Counted from the stretch's first letter, positions 33,235 to 42,090 are shown. The stretch: 64,000 nt of DNA from Bacteroidales bacterium (GCA_020026355.1 JAHHQP010000006.1:5424-69423), one strand, 5' to 3'. Numbers and translations are program-made. The notes: a model not told the origin generated them from the sequence alone.

Positions 33235-34734
33235 ATGCCTGATACTCCGAAAAAAAGAACTTACAGAAAAAAAGAACAGTCATTGAATCTGGATACGCTT
33301 GGGCTTGAGATGGGAAACAAACCGCCTCAAGCTCTTGATGTCGAAGAGGCTGTTCTCGGTGCCTTGCTGGTTGAACCGAACTGTGTCGATGAAGCGATGG
33401 CTGAACTTCAGCCGAACTGCTTCTATAGCGAAAAGCACAGGATGGTCTTTGAGGCCATGCGTCTTCTGGTCAATGAACATGTCGCCCTGGACTTGCTTTC
33501 CGTTTCCCAGAAACTGTCCTCCCTCGGCAACCTCGAGGCAGTAGGAGGTGCTGTCTTCCTGGCAGACCTTTCCCAGAAGATCGGAGCTGCCGCCCATATC
33601 GAATATGACATCAGGATTCTCAAGCAGAAGTGCATCCAGCGTGAGCTCATCACGGCATCTTACCAGATCCTGAAGTCCTCCTATGATGATTCGGTCAATG
33701 TCGATGATCTTATCGACATGTCGCAGACGAAGATTTTCGCCGCCATCCAGAACAATGTGAAGAACGATGTGCAGGAAATCGGCAAGGTGGTCAATGAAGC
33801 CTTGATCGATATCCAGCGCCTGCAGGATTCCACCGGTCTGAGCGGTGTGCCGTCCGGCTTCATGACTCTGGACAAGATCACGCTCGGCTGGCAACCTTCG
33901 GACCTGATCATCATCGCGGCCCGTCCGTCTGTCGGTAAGACGGCCTTTGTCCTGAACGTCGCCAGAAATGCTGCGGTCGATTTCAACATGCCGGTCGCTT
34001 TCTTTTCACTGGAGATGCCGGCCATCCAGCTGGCCAAGCGAATGATGACGACGGAGACGCGCCTTAGTGCCGACAAGATCAAGGGTGGAGAGAAGCTGGA
34101 ACCTTATGAGTGGGAACAGCTGGAGGTCCAGCTGAAGAACCTGATCAAGGCTCCGCTCTATATCGATGACACTCCGTCTCTTCCAGTGATGGAGTTCCGT
34201 TCCAAGGTGAAGAAACTGGTGAAGCAGAAAGGTGTCCGCCTCATCATTGTCGACTACCTTCAGCTGATGCAGGGACCTGCGGAACTTCGCGGTATGCGTG
34301 AGCAGGAGGTGGCGGCCATTTCCAGAACCTTGAAGGCGACAGCCAAGGAGATGAACGTGCCGATCATCGCGCTTTCACAGCTTTCCCGTCAATCTGAACA
34401 GCGTACGGGCAGCAATAAGCGACCGCAGCTGAGTGACCTTAGGGAGTCCGGTTCCATCGAGCAGGATGCCGATATGGTCATCTTTATCCACCGTTATGAT
34501 TACCAGGGACTTTCCGAGGATCCTGAGGATGAGGGAAGAACCCAGATCATCATTGCCAAGCATCGTAACGGTGCCATTGCGGACATTGATATGAAGTTCA
34601 TCGCCAGCGAGGTACGTTTCGTCGATCAGTACGAGAGCTTGTCGTCCCAGGCGAATACCTACAATTCCGCCATGAACGATGATGTTCCTTTCGGTCCAGG
34701 CGGTGACGAATTTTCCACCAACGATTTTCAATGA
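33235..34734 (+). CDS. dnaB: Replicative DNA helicase DnaB
   Basis: A 499-residue hexameric helicase. The N-terminal domain starts PPQALDVEEAVLGALL; the RecA-like C-terminal domain has Walker A ARPSVGKTAF (K235), Walker B RLIIVDYLQLM, ALSQLSRQSEQR and the LRESGSIEQDADMV arginine-finger region. It unwinds DNA at the replication fork. I start at ATG 33235 (MPDTPKKRTYRKK); a GTG at 33226 overlapping the previous stop is an alternative. Gene end and next start overlap as ATGA. No intein or insertion is present. Confidence 0.96.
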   Translation: MPDTPKKRTYRKKEQSLNLDTLGLEMGNKPPQALDVEEAVLGALLVEPNCVDEAMAELQPNCFYSEKHRMVFEAMRLLVNEHVALDLLSVSQKLSSLGNLEAVGGAVFLADLSQKIGAAAHIEYDIRILKQKCIQRELITASYQILKSSYDDSVNVDDLIDMSQTKIFAAIQNNVKNDVQEIGKVVNEALIDIQRLQDSTGLSGVPSGFMTLDKITLGWQPSDLIIIAARPSVGKTAFVLNVARNAAVDFNMPVAFFSLEMPAIQLAKRMMTTETRLSADKIKGGEKLEPYEWEQLEVQLKNLIKAPLYIDDTPSLPVMEFRSKVKKLVKQKGVRLIIVDYLQLMQGPAELRGMREQEVAAISRTLKATAKEMNVPIIALSQLSRQSEQRTGSNKRPQLSDLRESGSIEQDADMVIFIHRYDYQGLSEDPEDEGRTQIIIAKHRNGAIADIDMKFIASEVRFVDQYESLSSQANTYNSAMNDDVPFGPGGDEFSTNDFQ

Positions 34735-35597
34735 CAGGACGTATGCTGAAATTTCTTCTGTCACTGCTTTTCATGGCGGCGCCGCTTCTTGCTTCTGCAC
34801 AGACGGAACATCCGTCTCGGGCAAGGATACCGGTCCGGACGCTTGATGAGAAGGAATTGGCATATCAGGCCGGTGAACATCTCAAATACCGGATGCATTA
34901 CAGATGGGGACTGATCGACTCTAATATCGGTCATGCGGAAGTCCAGCTGGATACCGCCCGTGTCGACGGTAAGCGGTGCTTTCATTGTACGGTCAGCGGA
35001 AGAACCACCAGGCTGTATGATCTGGTTTTCCAGGTCCGTGAGAATTTCCAGTCCTGGTTCACTTGTGACGGCCTTCGGCCGATGAAGTTCCTCCGGGATA
35101 GCCATGAAGGACCATATGTGTCCCGAAACCGGTATTCTTATCGCTGGGATGCTGAGGTACCGGTCATCGATGCGGATATCTTCACGACAGGTGGAGGCTC
35201 CGTGACCAAGGCCATTCCGCTGGATGACTGCACTTTCGATCTCCCGGCGCTGTTCTTCTTCGCGCGGAACATGGATTTCGGCCGCGTCGTCCCGGGGAAG
35301 AAGCATCCGATGACCTTCGTGGTCGATGATGACGTCTATGACGTCCATTTCATTCTTTATGGTCCTGAGACGATCAAGGTGAACGGCCTTGGAAAGATAC
35401 GTACCTTGAAGTTCGGGGCGAAACTGATTGCCGGCGAAGTCTTCACCGGGGAAGAAGACATGCTGGTCTGGATCTCGGATGACGAGAACCGCATCCCCGT
35501 TTATTTCGAGGCGCCTATCCTGGTAGGAACGGCCTCCGGTTGGCTTACGGATTGGTCCGGTCTGAAGCACGAGTTCAGCTCCCGGGTCAGCAAATGA
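34731..35597 (+). CDS. Secreted DUF3108-family protein
   Basis: A 288-residue protein with an N-terminal signal peptide (MLKFLLSLLFMAAPLLASAQ). Motifs LAYQAGEHLKYRMHYRWGLI, GRTTRLYDLVFQVRENFQSWF and RNRYSYRWD, and the final AGEVFTGEEDMLVWISDDENRIPVYFEAPILVG, are typical of the DUF3108 family of periplasmic beta-rich proteins. Function is unknown; the fold is thought to resemble lipid-carrying envelope proteins. ATGA overlaps link it to dnaB upstream and rseC downstream. Confidence 0.82.
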   Translation: MTGRMLKFLLSLLFMAAPLLASAQTEHPSRARIPVRTLDEKELAYQAGEHLKYRMHYRWGLIDSNIGHAEVQLDTARVDGKRCFHCTVSGRTTRLYDLVFQVRENFQSWFTCDGLRPMKFLRDSHEGPYVSRNRYSYRWDAEVPVIDADIFTTGGGSVTKAIPLDDCTFDLPALFFFARNMDFGRVVPGKKHPMTFVVDDDVYDVHFILYGPETIKVNGLGKIRTLKFGAKLIAGEVFTGEEDMLVWISDDENRIPVYFEAPILVGTASGWLTDWSGLKHEFSSRVSK

Positions 35598-36028
35598 AAA
35601 TTTTTATGGCTAGAAAAGATGAGATTTCACATCTTGGTGAAATCATTGCGATCGATCCGTCTTTCACGACGGTTAAGATTCTGGTGACCTCTGCCTGTCA
35701 GGCCTGCCATGCCAAGGCGATGTGCGGGATGGCCGACCAGCAGGACAAGATCATCATGGTTCCGACAGATCCCTATGCAGAGTATGCCGTGGGGGATGAA
35801 GTCAGGGTGCTTACCAAGAAATCCATGGGCCTGAAGGCGGTATGGATTTCTTACGTCATTCCTTTGATCATTTTAATGATTTTAATACTATCTTTGTCAG
35901 TACTGATAGGGAATGAATTGATGCGCGGTCTTGTTGCGATAGGAGGGGTCGCGCTGTATTATGGCTTGATATATATCTTCAGGGAAAAATTATCTAACGA
36001 ATTCTCCTTCTACATAAAGGAGAAATAA
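35594..36028 (+). CDS. rseC: RseC/SoxR-reducing-system family membrane protein
   Basis: A 144-residue protein of the RseC family. The N-terminal soluble part has the cysteine motif TSACQACHAKAMC (four Cys, a likely iron-sulfur site), followed by two membrane helices (WISYVIPLIILMILILSL and LMRGLVAIGGVALYYGLIY). In E. coli, RseC works with Rnf proteins to keep SoxR reduced; in Bacteroidota it stands at the head of the rnf genes, as here. ATG 35594 overlaps the previous stop (ATGA); ATG 35606 (MARKDE) is an alternative. rnfB starts 25 bp downstream. Confidence 0.9.
   Translation: MKIFMARKDEISHLGEIIAIDPSFTTVKILVTSACQACHAKAMCGMADQQDKIIMVPTDPYAEYAVGDEVRVLTKKSMGLKAVWISYVIPLIILMILILSLSVLIGNELMRGLVAIGGVALYYGLIYIFREKLSNEFSFYIKEK
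35863..35896 (+). promoter_or_regulatory. Candidate internal promoter for rnfBCDGEA
   Basis: TTTG (35863-35866) and TATCTTTG (35889-35896) are 22 bp apart inside rseC, 157 bp before rnfB. The spacing is slightly longer than the usual 19-21 bp, and the AT-rich codons encode a membrane helix, so chance is possible. Confidence 0.3.
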
Positions 36029-36053
36029 TTAACTTACTTTAAATCATTTTAAG

Positions 36054-37187
36054 ATGACTCAAACAATTATCTGGACTATTGCGATAATTACAGGTCTCGG
36101 TATTATCTTAGCAGTAGTTCTTTACCTTGTCGCAAAGAAGTTCAAGGTCGAGGAAGACCCTAGAATCGACGAGGTGGAGAAGGTTATGCCTGGTGCTAAC
36201 TGCGGAGGTTGTGGCTTTGCCGGTTGTCGTGCATTCGCACAGTCGTGCGTGGAAGCACCTAACCTTGACAACAACTACTGCCCTGTAGGAGGTAATGAGG
36301 TGATGAAGAAGGTTGCGGCTGTCCTCGGGATGGAAGTCAAGGAAAAGACTCCTATGGTAGCGGTCGTGAGATGTAACGGTACGTGTGCCAACCGTCCCAA
36401 GACCAATGAGTACGGTGGTTACCAGTCTTGCCGTGTGAAAGCCCAGCTCTATACCGGTGATACCGGTTGTGCTTATGGCTGTCTCGGTTGCGGAGACTGT
36501 GTGTCCGTCTGTCAGTTCGGAGCGCTCTCCATGGATCCTGAAACCGGACTTCCGGTTGTGGATGAGGAGAAATGTACGGCCTGCGGCGCCTGTGTCAAGG
36601 CATGTCCTCACAATATCATTGAACTGAGAAATAAAGGCAGAAGGAACATGAGAGTCTATGTTTCCTGTGTCAATCACGATAAGGGCGGCGTAGCGAAGAA
36701 GGCCTGCAAGGCGGCATGTATCGGCTGCGGTCTCTGCGCGAAGACTTGTCCGTTCGGCGCGATCACGGTCGAGAACAATGTGGCTTACATCGACTATGAG
36801 AAGTGCAGGATGTGCAAGAAGTGTGTTGCAGTCTGCCCGACAGGCGCTATTCACGCGGTCAATTTCCCTGTTCCGAAAGTCGCTCCGGAAAAACCTGCAG
36901 CTGAGAAGCCGGCTGTCGAGAAACCAGTAGCTGAGAAGCCGGCCGCTCCGGCAGCAGCTCCGAAAGCTCCGGTGATCGATGCCGCCATGGAAGCGAAACT
37001 TGCCGCCATGGATCCGGAAAAGGCAGAGAAAGTAAGGAAAGCCTTGCTCGCGAAGGCTGCAAAGGCCGCAGAGGCAGATAAACCGTCTGCCGCTCCTGCA
37101 AAGGAGGAGACTCCGGAAGCAGCGAAGCCGGCTGAGGAAAAGAAAGTGGAACCAGCCGCTCCGGCAGCTGAAACAAAGAAGGAGTAG
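36054..37187 (+). CDS. rnfB: Rnf complex iron-sulfur subunit RnfB
   Basis: A 377-residue RnfB. One N-terminal membrane helix (about 5-27) anchors it. The 4Fe-4S motif is ANCGGCGFAGCRAFAQSC, followed by cysteine clusters of several ferredoxin-like domains (CGDCVSVC, CTACGACVKACP, CIGCGLCAKTCP, CRMCKKCVAVCP). It passes electrons from ferredoxin toward RnfC/D/G. From about residue 275 there is a roughly 100-residue tail rich in Pro, Ala, Lys and Glu (KPAAEKPAVEKPVAEKP), not part of the core family. It starts 25 bp after rseC and 4 bp before rnfC. Confidence 0.95.
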   Translation: MTQTIIWTIAIITGLGIILAVVLYLVAKKFKVEEDPRIDEVEKVMPGANCGGCGFAGCRAFAQSCVEAPNLDNNYCPVGGNEVMKKVAAVLGMEVKEKTPMVAVVRCNGTCANRPKTNEYGGYQSCRVKAQLYTGDTGCAYGCLGCGDCVSVCQFGALSMDPETGLPVVDEEKCTACGACVKACPHNIIELRNKGRRNMRVYVSCVNHDKGGVAKKACKAACIGCGLCAKTCPFGAITVENNVAYIDYEKCRMCKKCVAVCPTGAIHAVNFPVPKVAPEKPAAEKPAVEKPVAEKPAAPAAAPKAPVIDAAMEAKLAAMDPEKAEKVRKALLAKAAKAAEADKPSAAPAKEETPEAAKPAEEKKVEPAAPAAETKKE

Positions 37188-37191
37188 CCTT

Positions 37192-38556
37192 ATGATGAAG
37201 ACATTCTCAATCGGCGGTGTACATCCCGCTGACAGTAAGATTTCAAAAGATTGCGCGATAGAGGTACTTCCTCTTCCGAAAACCGTATATATTTCAATGG
37301 CCCAGCACCTCGGTGCTCCGGCAACTCCGATCGTCGCGGCAGGAGACAAGGTCAAGGTCGGCCAGGTGATCGCAGAACCGGCAGGCTTCATCTCCGCCTT
37401 CGTGCATTCCTCCGTTTCCGGAACCGTCAGGAAGATCGCTCCTCGCAAGGACCTCGCCGGTCGTGAGGTGATGCATATCGAGATCGAAGTGGAAGGTGAT
37501 GAGTGGATGGAAGGCATTGACCTTTCAGATACCCTCGTCACTGCCATACCTGAAGACAACAAGGCCATTCTGGACAAGATCAAGGCCAATGGAGTCGTGG
37601 GTCTGGGTGGTGCTACCTTCCCGACGCATGTGAAACTCTGTCCGCCTCCGGGAAAGAAGGCAGACTGCCTCATTCTCAACGGTGCGGAATGTGAGCCTTA
37701 TCTGACCTCCGATTACCGGATCATGCTCGAGAGAAGCAAGGAAATCATCATCGGTGCCGCTATCATGAAGCAGGTGCTCGGCGGATGCCCGGCCGTGATC
37801 GGTATCGAGGAGAACAAACCTGAGGCTATCAGGAAGATGAATGAAGCCCTCGCCGAACTGCAGGCCGGCTGCAAAGGCTATGACGGCATCACGGTCCAGG
37901 TCCTCAAGAAGAAATATCCGCAGGGCGGTGAGAAACAGCTCATCGATGCTGTGATGAAACGTCAGGTGAAGTCCATGGGACTTCCGATCGATGTCGGTGC
38001 CGTCGTACAGAACGTAGCGACCTCCCTGGCTGTCTATGAAGCTGTACAGAAGAACAAACCGCTCATCACCAACGTGCTGACCGTTACCGGCAACACGCTT
38101 CCGGTCGATAAGCAGCACAACTACCTGTTCCGTATCGGTATTCCGCTTTCCTACATCGCGGAAGTGGCCGGTGGAGTTCCGGAAGATGCCGCCAAGATCA
38201 TCAGCGGCGGTCCTATGATGGGCAAGGCCATCGCGAACCTCGATGCGACTACCGTGAAAGGTTCTTCTTCTCTGCTCTATTTCACCAGAGAGAAGACCGA
38301 GAGAGGCGTCGAGTCTGCCTGCATCCGTTGCGGCAAGTGTTCAGAAGCCTGTCCGATGGGACTGGAACCGTTCCTGCTCCAGAAATATGCCCGCAACGGC
38401 ATGTTCGATGAACTGGAAGAGAACGCAGTGCAGGATTGTATCGAGTGCGGATGCTGCTTGTATTCATGTCCGGCGAACATTCCGCTTCTGGACATCATCC
38501 GTATCGCGAAAGGTGATGTGATCAAGATCATCCGTTCACGTGCGCCTAGAAAATAA
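37192..38556 (+). CDS. rnfC: Rnf complex subunit RnfC
   Basis: A 454-residue RnfC, the soluble NADH/FMN-binding and iron-sulfur subunit of the ion-translocating ferredoxin:NAD+ oxidoreductase. The N-terminal barrel-like domain has AGDKVKVGQVIAEPAGF, the flavin/NAD domain GVVGLGGATFPTHVKL and NGAECEPYLTSDYR, and two 4Fe-4S motifs (CIRCGKCSEACPMG, CIECGCCLYSCP) near the end. Length is that of the core protein without the long tail seen in E. coli RsxC. Position between rnfB and rnfD fits the standard order. Confidence 0.95.
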   Translation: MMKTFSIGGVHPADSKISKDCAIEVLPLPKTVYISMAQHLGAPATPIVAAGDKVKVGQVIAEPAGFISAFVHSSVSGTVRKIAPRKDLAGREVMHIEIEVEGDEWMEGIDLSDTLVTAIPEDNKAILDKIKANGVVGLGGATFPTHVKLCPPPGKKADCLILNGAECEPYLTSDYRIMLERSKEIIIGAAIMKQVLGGCPAVIGIEENKPEAIRKMNEALAELQAGCKGYDGITVQVLKKKYPQGGEKQLIDAVMKRQVKSMGLPIDVGAVVQNVATSLAVYEAVQKNKPLITNVLTVTGNTLPVDKQHNYLFRIGIPLSYIAEVAGGVPEDAAKIISGGPMMGKAIANLDATTVKGSSSLLYFTREKTERGVESACIRCGKCSEACPMGLEPFLLQKYARNGMFDELEENAVQDCIECGCCLYSCPANIPLLDIIRIAKGDVIKIIRSRAPRK

Positions 38557-38579
38557 TCAATTGAAAAAAGTTAAAAGAA

Positions 38580-39584
38580 ATGAACAATACATTATTGGTT
38601 TCCCCAGCTCCTCACCATCACTCATCGAACTCTACCAAGAGTCTCATGCGTGATGTCGTGATCGCTTTGATACCTGCAGTTTTCGTTTCCGTGGTCTTCT
38701 ACGGCTGGAAAGAGCTGCTGGTTCTCGGTGTGAGTGTGGCCTCTTGTGTAGCATTGGAATATCTGATCACCAGATTCCTGTTGAAGAGACCTTCAACTAT
38801 CGGTGACTGGTCTGCAGTCATCACAGGTATCCTCCTGGCTCTCAATCTTCCGGTATCCACTCCATGGTGGGTGGTCTTCATCGGCGCGATCGTCGCGATC
38901 GGTGTCGCCAAGATGACTTTCGGCGGAATCGGCCAGAACCTTTTCAACCCGGCTCTTGTCGGACGTGTGTTCCTGCTGATTTCTTTCCCTACCTATATGA
39001 CCAACTGGACGCATCCTTCTTCCATAGCCGGTGCCTGGGGCTTCGCTTCCGCTGACGCTGTTACCGGCGCCACCTCATTAGGTGCCGTGAAGGAAGGGCT
39101 CATGACCGGTGCTGGTCTTCAGGATATCGCGGCATATGCGGATTTCTCTTACCTGGACAGGCTCTTCATCGGAATGGGCGGTTCAATGGGTGAACTTTCA
39201 GCCATTGCCATCCTCTTCGGTTTCGGCTATCTCCTGGCCCGCAAGGTCATCAGGCCGTACATCACCTTGTCCATCCTGGCTACTGTCGTCGTCTTCTCCG
39301 GCATCTTCTGGCTGGTAGACCCTTCACAGTACACGGATCCGCTCTTCAACATCCTTACCGGCGGTATGCTGCTGGGTTCAGTCTTCATGGCAACGGATTA
39401 TGTGACTTCTCCTATGAGCAGCATGGGCGGTGTCATCTTCGGTGTCGGTATCGGTATCATCACGATGCTGATCCGTTACTTCGGAGCATATCCTGAAGGA
39501 ATGTCCTTCGCTATCCTGCTGATGAATGCGGTCGTTCCGCTCATCAACCGATTCTGTCACACTAAAAAATATGGGAGGGCTTAA
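38580..39584 (+). CDS. rnfD: Rnf complex membrane subunit RnfD
   Basis: A 334-residue integral membrane protein with about nine helices. The stretch DAVTGATSLGAVKEG contains the threonine that carries covalently bound FMN in RnfD/NqrB. Other typical regions are GGIGQNLFNPALVGRVFLL and GGMLLGSVFMATDYVTSPMS. Electrons pass from RnfB/C through RnfD and RnfG across the membrane, coupled to Na+ or H+ transport. Spacing is 23 bp after rnfC and 3 bp before rnfG. Confidence 0.95.
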   Translation: MNNTLLVSPAPHHHSSNSTKSLMRDVVIALIPAVFVSVVFYGWKELLVLGVSVASCVALEYLITRFLLKRPSTIGDWSAVITGILLALNLPVSTPWWVVFIGAIVAIGVAKMTFGGIGQNLFNPALVGRVFLLISFPTYMTNWTHPSSIAGAWGFASADAVTGATSLGAVKEGLMTGAGLQDIAAYADFSYLDRLFIGMGGSMGELSAIAILFGFGYLLARKVIRPYITLSILATVVVFSGIFWLVDPSQYTDPLFNILTGGMLLGSVFMATDYVTSPMSSMGGVIFGVGIGIITMLIRYFGAYPEGMSFAILLMNAVVPLINRFCHTKKYGRA

Positions 39585-39587
39585 GTT

Positions 39588-40214
39588 ATGGCATTGAAAT
39601 CATCATTGAAGAACATGACCCTTTGTCTGCTGGTCATCTGTCTGGTCTGCTCCGGCTTGCTTGCAGGTGTCTACGCATTGACCAAGGCGCCGATAGAGGT
39701 CGCTTCCGAGAACAAGACGACCGCAGCGATCAGCAAGGTGCTTCCATCATTCTCCAGAGTGGACAAGGACCTGAAGATCGAGGTCAAAGGAAAGGGATTC
39801 ACTTATTACAGAGCTTTTGATGACAACGCCGCTCTGGTCGGCTATGCCATAGAGTCCAGATCCGTCGGATTCGGTGGCGCGCTGAAAGTGATGGTCGGCA
39901 TCACTGCAGACGGCATCATCTACAATACTTCCGTATTGTCACAGAGTGAGACTCCAGGACTTGGAGCGAAATGTACGGAAGCTGTCTTTGCAGATCAGTT
40001 CAAGAACGTGGATCCTGCGCAGAAGAAACTGGCCGTGAAGAAGGATCAGGGAGACTTCGATGCCATCACGGCATCGACCATCACTTCAAGGGCTTATCTG
40101 AAAGCGCTGGAGACTGCTGTCGAGGTCTTTCAGGAGATCAAGGCTGAAGGTCAGCCGGAACAGGCAACGGCTGAAGCCGGTCAGCAGGAAACAAAAGTTA
40201 ATGAGGAGGAGTAG
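39588..40214 (+). CDS. rnfG: Rnf complex FMN-binding subunit RnfG
   Basis: A 208-residue protein with one N-terminal membrane helix and a periplasmic FMN-binding domain. The region VGFGGALKVMVGITADG and SQSETPGLGAKC is typical. The covalent FMN site, usually DxxSGAT(S/T), reads DAITASTITSRA: the flavin-carrying Thr is present but SGA is replaced by TAS. The C-terminus is rich in Glu, Gln and Ala. RnfG passes electrons between RnfD and RnfE/A. It starts 3 bp after rnfD and ends 2 bp before rnfE. Confidence 0.93.
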   Translation: MALKSSLKNMTLCLLVICLVCSGLLAGVYALTKAPIEVASENKTTAAISKVLPSFSRVDKDLKIEVKGKGFTYYRAFDDNAALVGYAIESRSVGFGGALKVMVGITADGIIYNTSVLSQSETPGLGAKCTEAVFADQFKNVDPAQKKLAVKKDQGDFDAITASTITSRAYLKALETAVEVFQEIKAEGQPEQATAEAGQQETKVNEEE

Positions 40215-40216
40215 AA

Positions 40217-40810
40217 ATGAATAAATTCAAACTTATAACAAAAGGGCTCATCAAGGAGAACCCTACTTTCGTTCTCCTGTTGGGTATGTGCCCGACCTTG
40301 GCGACCACTACATCTGCCATCAACGGTATGAGTATGGGTCTGGCGACCTTGTTCGTCCTTGTGCTTTCGAACATGGCCATTTCCGCCATCGCCCCTTATG
40401 TTCCGGACAAGGTCCGTATCCCGGCTTACATCGTCGTCATCGCCACTTTCGTGACGGTGCTCGAGTTCCTGATGAAAGCCTATACCCCGGCCATCTATGA
40501 AACTTTGGGCCTGTTCATCCCGCTCATTGTCGTGAACTGTATCGTCCTTGGACGTGCAGAGGCCTTCGCCAACAAGAATTCGGTGATCGATTCCGCCTGT
40601 GACGGTCTCGGTATCGGCCTCGGTTTCACCATGTCCCTGACCATTCTCGGTATGGTCCGCGAACTGCTCGGAGCCGGTTCCTTCTTCGGCATGAAGATTC
40701 TGCCGGAGCAGGGAAACATCCTCGTGTTCGTGCTCGCACCGGGTGCGTTCATGGTTCTGGGCTATCTCATTGTCCTGTTCAGAAAAATAACCGCTAAGAA
40801 AGGAGAGTAA
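40217..40810 (+). CDS. rnfE: Rnf complex membrane subunit RnfE
   Basis: A 197-residue membrane protein with six helices (NqrD/RnfE type). KENPTFVLLLGMCPTLATTTSA, PLIVVNCIVLGRAEAFA and VIDSACDGLGIGLGF are family motifs; the Cys residues in the half-helices bind a cluster shared with RnfA. Start MNKFKLITKG is 2 bp after rnfG. It and RnfA are homologous and face each other in the membrane. Confidence 0.95.
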   Translation: MNKFKLITKGLIKENPTFVLLLGMCPTLATTTSAINGMSMGLATLFVLVLSNMAISAIAPYVPDKVRIPAYIVVIATFVTVLEFLMKAYTPAIYETLGLFIPLIVVNCIVLGRAEAFANKNSVIDSACDGLGIGLGFTMSLTILGMVRELLGAGSFFGMKILPEQGNILVFVLAPGAFMVLGYLIVLFRKITAKKGE

Positions 40811-40813
40811 ATC

Positions 40814-41416
40814 ATGGAATATATATTGATCATCATTTCTGCGATATTCGTCAACAATATCCTGTTGTCGCAGTTCATGGGAATCTGTCCGTTCCTCGGC
40901 GTTTCCAACAAGTTGAGTACTGCAGCCGGCATGTCCGGTGCCGTTTGTTTCGTCATCACGCTTTCCACGACAGTGACTTATCTGCTCCAGCAGTATGTCC
41001 TCGCTCCGCTCGGTATCGAGTTCATGCAGACCATTTCCTTCATTCTCGTGATCGCCGGTCTGGTTCAGATGGTGGAGATCATCTTGAAGAAGATCAGTCC
41101 GTCGCTCTATTCTGCGCTCGGTATCTTCCTTCCGCTGATCACGACGAACTGTGCGGTTCTGGGTGTCGCTCTGACCGTTGTGCAGAAAGAATTTTCTTTC
41201 GGCGGTGCTGAACCTCACATGCTCAATCTCGGCGAGTCTGTCGTCTATGCCTTCGCGACCTCAGTAGGTTTCGGTCTGGCCATGATCCTGTTCGCCGGTC
41301 TTCGCGAGCAGCTGTCCCTGAATAACGTACCGAAATCCTTCAAAGGTATTCCTATCGCTTTGATCACAGCAAGTATCCTTGCGATGGCCTTCATGGGATT
41401 CTCCGGACTCGTATAA
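40814..41416 (+). CDS. rnfA: Rnf complex membrane subunit RnfA
   Basis: A 200-residue six-helix membrane protein (NqrE/RnfA type). FVNNILLSQFMGICPFLGVS, PLITTNCAVLGVAL and FGLAMILFAGLREQL are typical, including the two Cys (GIC, TNC) that complete the membrane iron-sulfur centre. It is the last gene of the rnf operon. A strong terminator begins 27 bp after its stop. Confidence 0.95.
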   Translation: MEYILIIISAIFVNNILLSQFMGICPFLGVSNKLSTAAGMSGAVCFVITLSTTVTYLLQQYVLAPLGIEFMQTISFILVIAGLVQMVEIILKKISPSLYSALGIFLPLITTNCAVLGVALTVVQKEFSFGGAEPHMLNLGESVVYAFATSVGFGLAMILFAGLREQLSLNNVPKSFKGIPIALITASILAMAFMGFSGLV

Positions 41417-41442
41417 GCCGGGAATCAACGGCCATATGAATG

Positions 41443-41480
41443 AAAAGCAGGACTGGAATGAACCGGTCCTGCTTTTTTTT
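41443..41480 (+). terminator. Rho-independent terminator of the rnf operon
   Basis: AAAAGCAGGACTGG (41443-41456) pairs with CCGGTCCTGCTTTT (41463-41476) around AATGAA with one G-U pair, followed by a run of eight T (41473-41480). Confidence 0.9.
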
Positions 41481-41514
41481 GCGCGCTGTTTCTTACCGGT
41501 CGGGGTAAAAAGGA

Positions 41515-41545
41515 AGAGGCTGACTCGATGATGGAGCCAGCCTCT
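41515..41545 (-). terminator. Terminator of the outer-membrane barrel gene
   Basis: AGAGGCTG (41515-41522) pairs with CAGCCTCT (41538-41545); an inner CTC/GAG extends the stem. On the minus strand it is followed by TTCCTTTTT, 20 bp past the gene's stop. Confidence 0.75.
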
Positions 41546-41564
41546 GCTATTTTGATAGGTTAGA

Positions 41565-42038
41565 TTAGAATCTGTATCTGATGGAAAGTGTCGGAGTGAA
41601 ACCGTAAAGCGCACTCTCGTGGAACCATACATGGTCAGCACCAACGATGAAGCCGAATCTTGGGCGGAGGTCAAGTGAAAGCTGGAGCGGGAACCAGAAG
41701 GTATACTCGAGGCCGACCTGAGCCGTGAATCCGAGTGAGAAAGCATAGCCGTCATCGAAACCGGTACCCATGGCGAGACCAGGACCTGCGTAGAAGCCCC
41801 ATTCTCCTCTGCTGGTCCATGCTGGCTGAGCGATCATGAAGTTGTAGCCTGCATAGATGTCAAGGCTTTCAAAGCCTGCAGTTCCGAGTGAAGTCTCGAT
41901 GAAGTCACTGTTGTGTACGGTGTGCTGGTAAGAAATGTTCATGTTGTAACCGAGGGTTGCACCCAGTCCTTTTGGCTGAGCCTGTGCGGCAAAGGTCACT
42001 GCCAATGCCGCGATCATTGTAAGCAAAATTTTTTTCAT
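41565..42038 (-). CDS. Small outer-membrane beta-barrel protein
   Basis: A 157-residue protein with signal peptide MKKILLTMIAALAVTFAAQA. The mature part consists of alternating strands (LGATLGYNMNISYQH, LDIYAGYNFMIAQP, WGFYAGPGLAMGTG, FTAQVGLEYTFWFPLQLSLD) and ends in SIRYRF with the terminal Phe expected for outer-membrane assembly. About eight strands fit, as in small OmpX/OmpW-like barrels. The role is unknown. It is divergent from pyk with 149 bp between. Confidence 0.82.
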   Translation of the reverse strand: MKKILLTMIAALAVTFAAQAQPKGLGATLGYNMNISYQHTVHNSDFIETSLGTAGFESLDIYAGYNFMIAQPAWTSRGEWGFYAGPGLAMGTGFDDGYAFSLGFTAQVGLEYTFWFPLQLSLDLRPRFGFIVGADHVWFHESALYGFTPTLSIRYRF

Positions 42039-42082
42039 GTTGAAAATTGTATTAAAGTGTATTTTAAATGTCTGTTTTGGTA

Positions 42083-42090
42083 CAAAGGTA
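42083..42090 (-). promoter_or_regulatory. Promoter -7 box for the barrel gene
   Basis: The minus strand reads TACCTTTG (TAnnTTTG), 44 bp before the ATG; no clear -33. Confidence 0.5.

Noticed and set aside
36108..37679. 523-codon open frame opposite rnfB and rnfC
   Set aside because: It crosses two firmly identified genes and is rich in Ser, Arg and Cys as expected from antisense of their codons.
41417..41564. Small RNA between the two terminators after rnfA
   Set aside because: The 148-bp gap is filled by two hairpins, each well explained as the terminator of its neighbouring gene; no promoter is seen between them.
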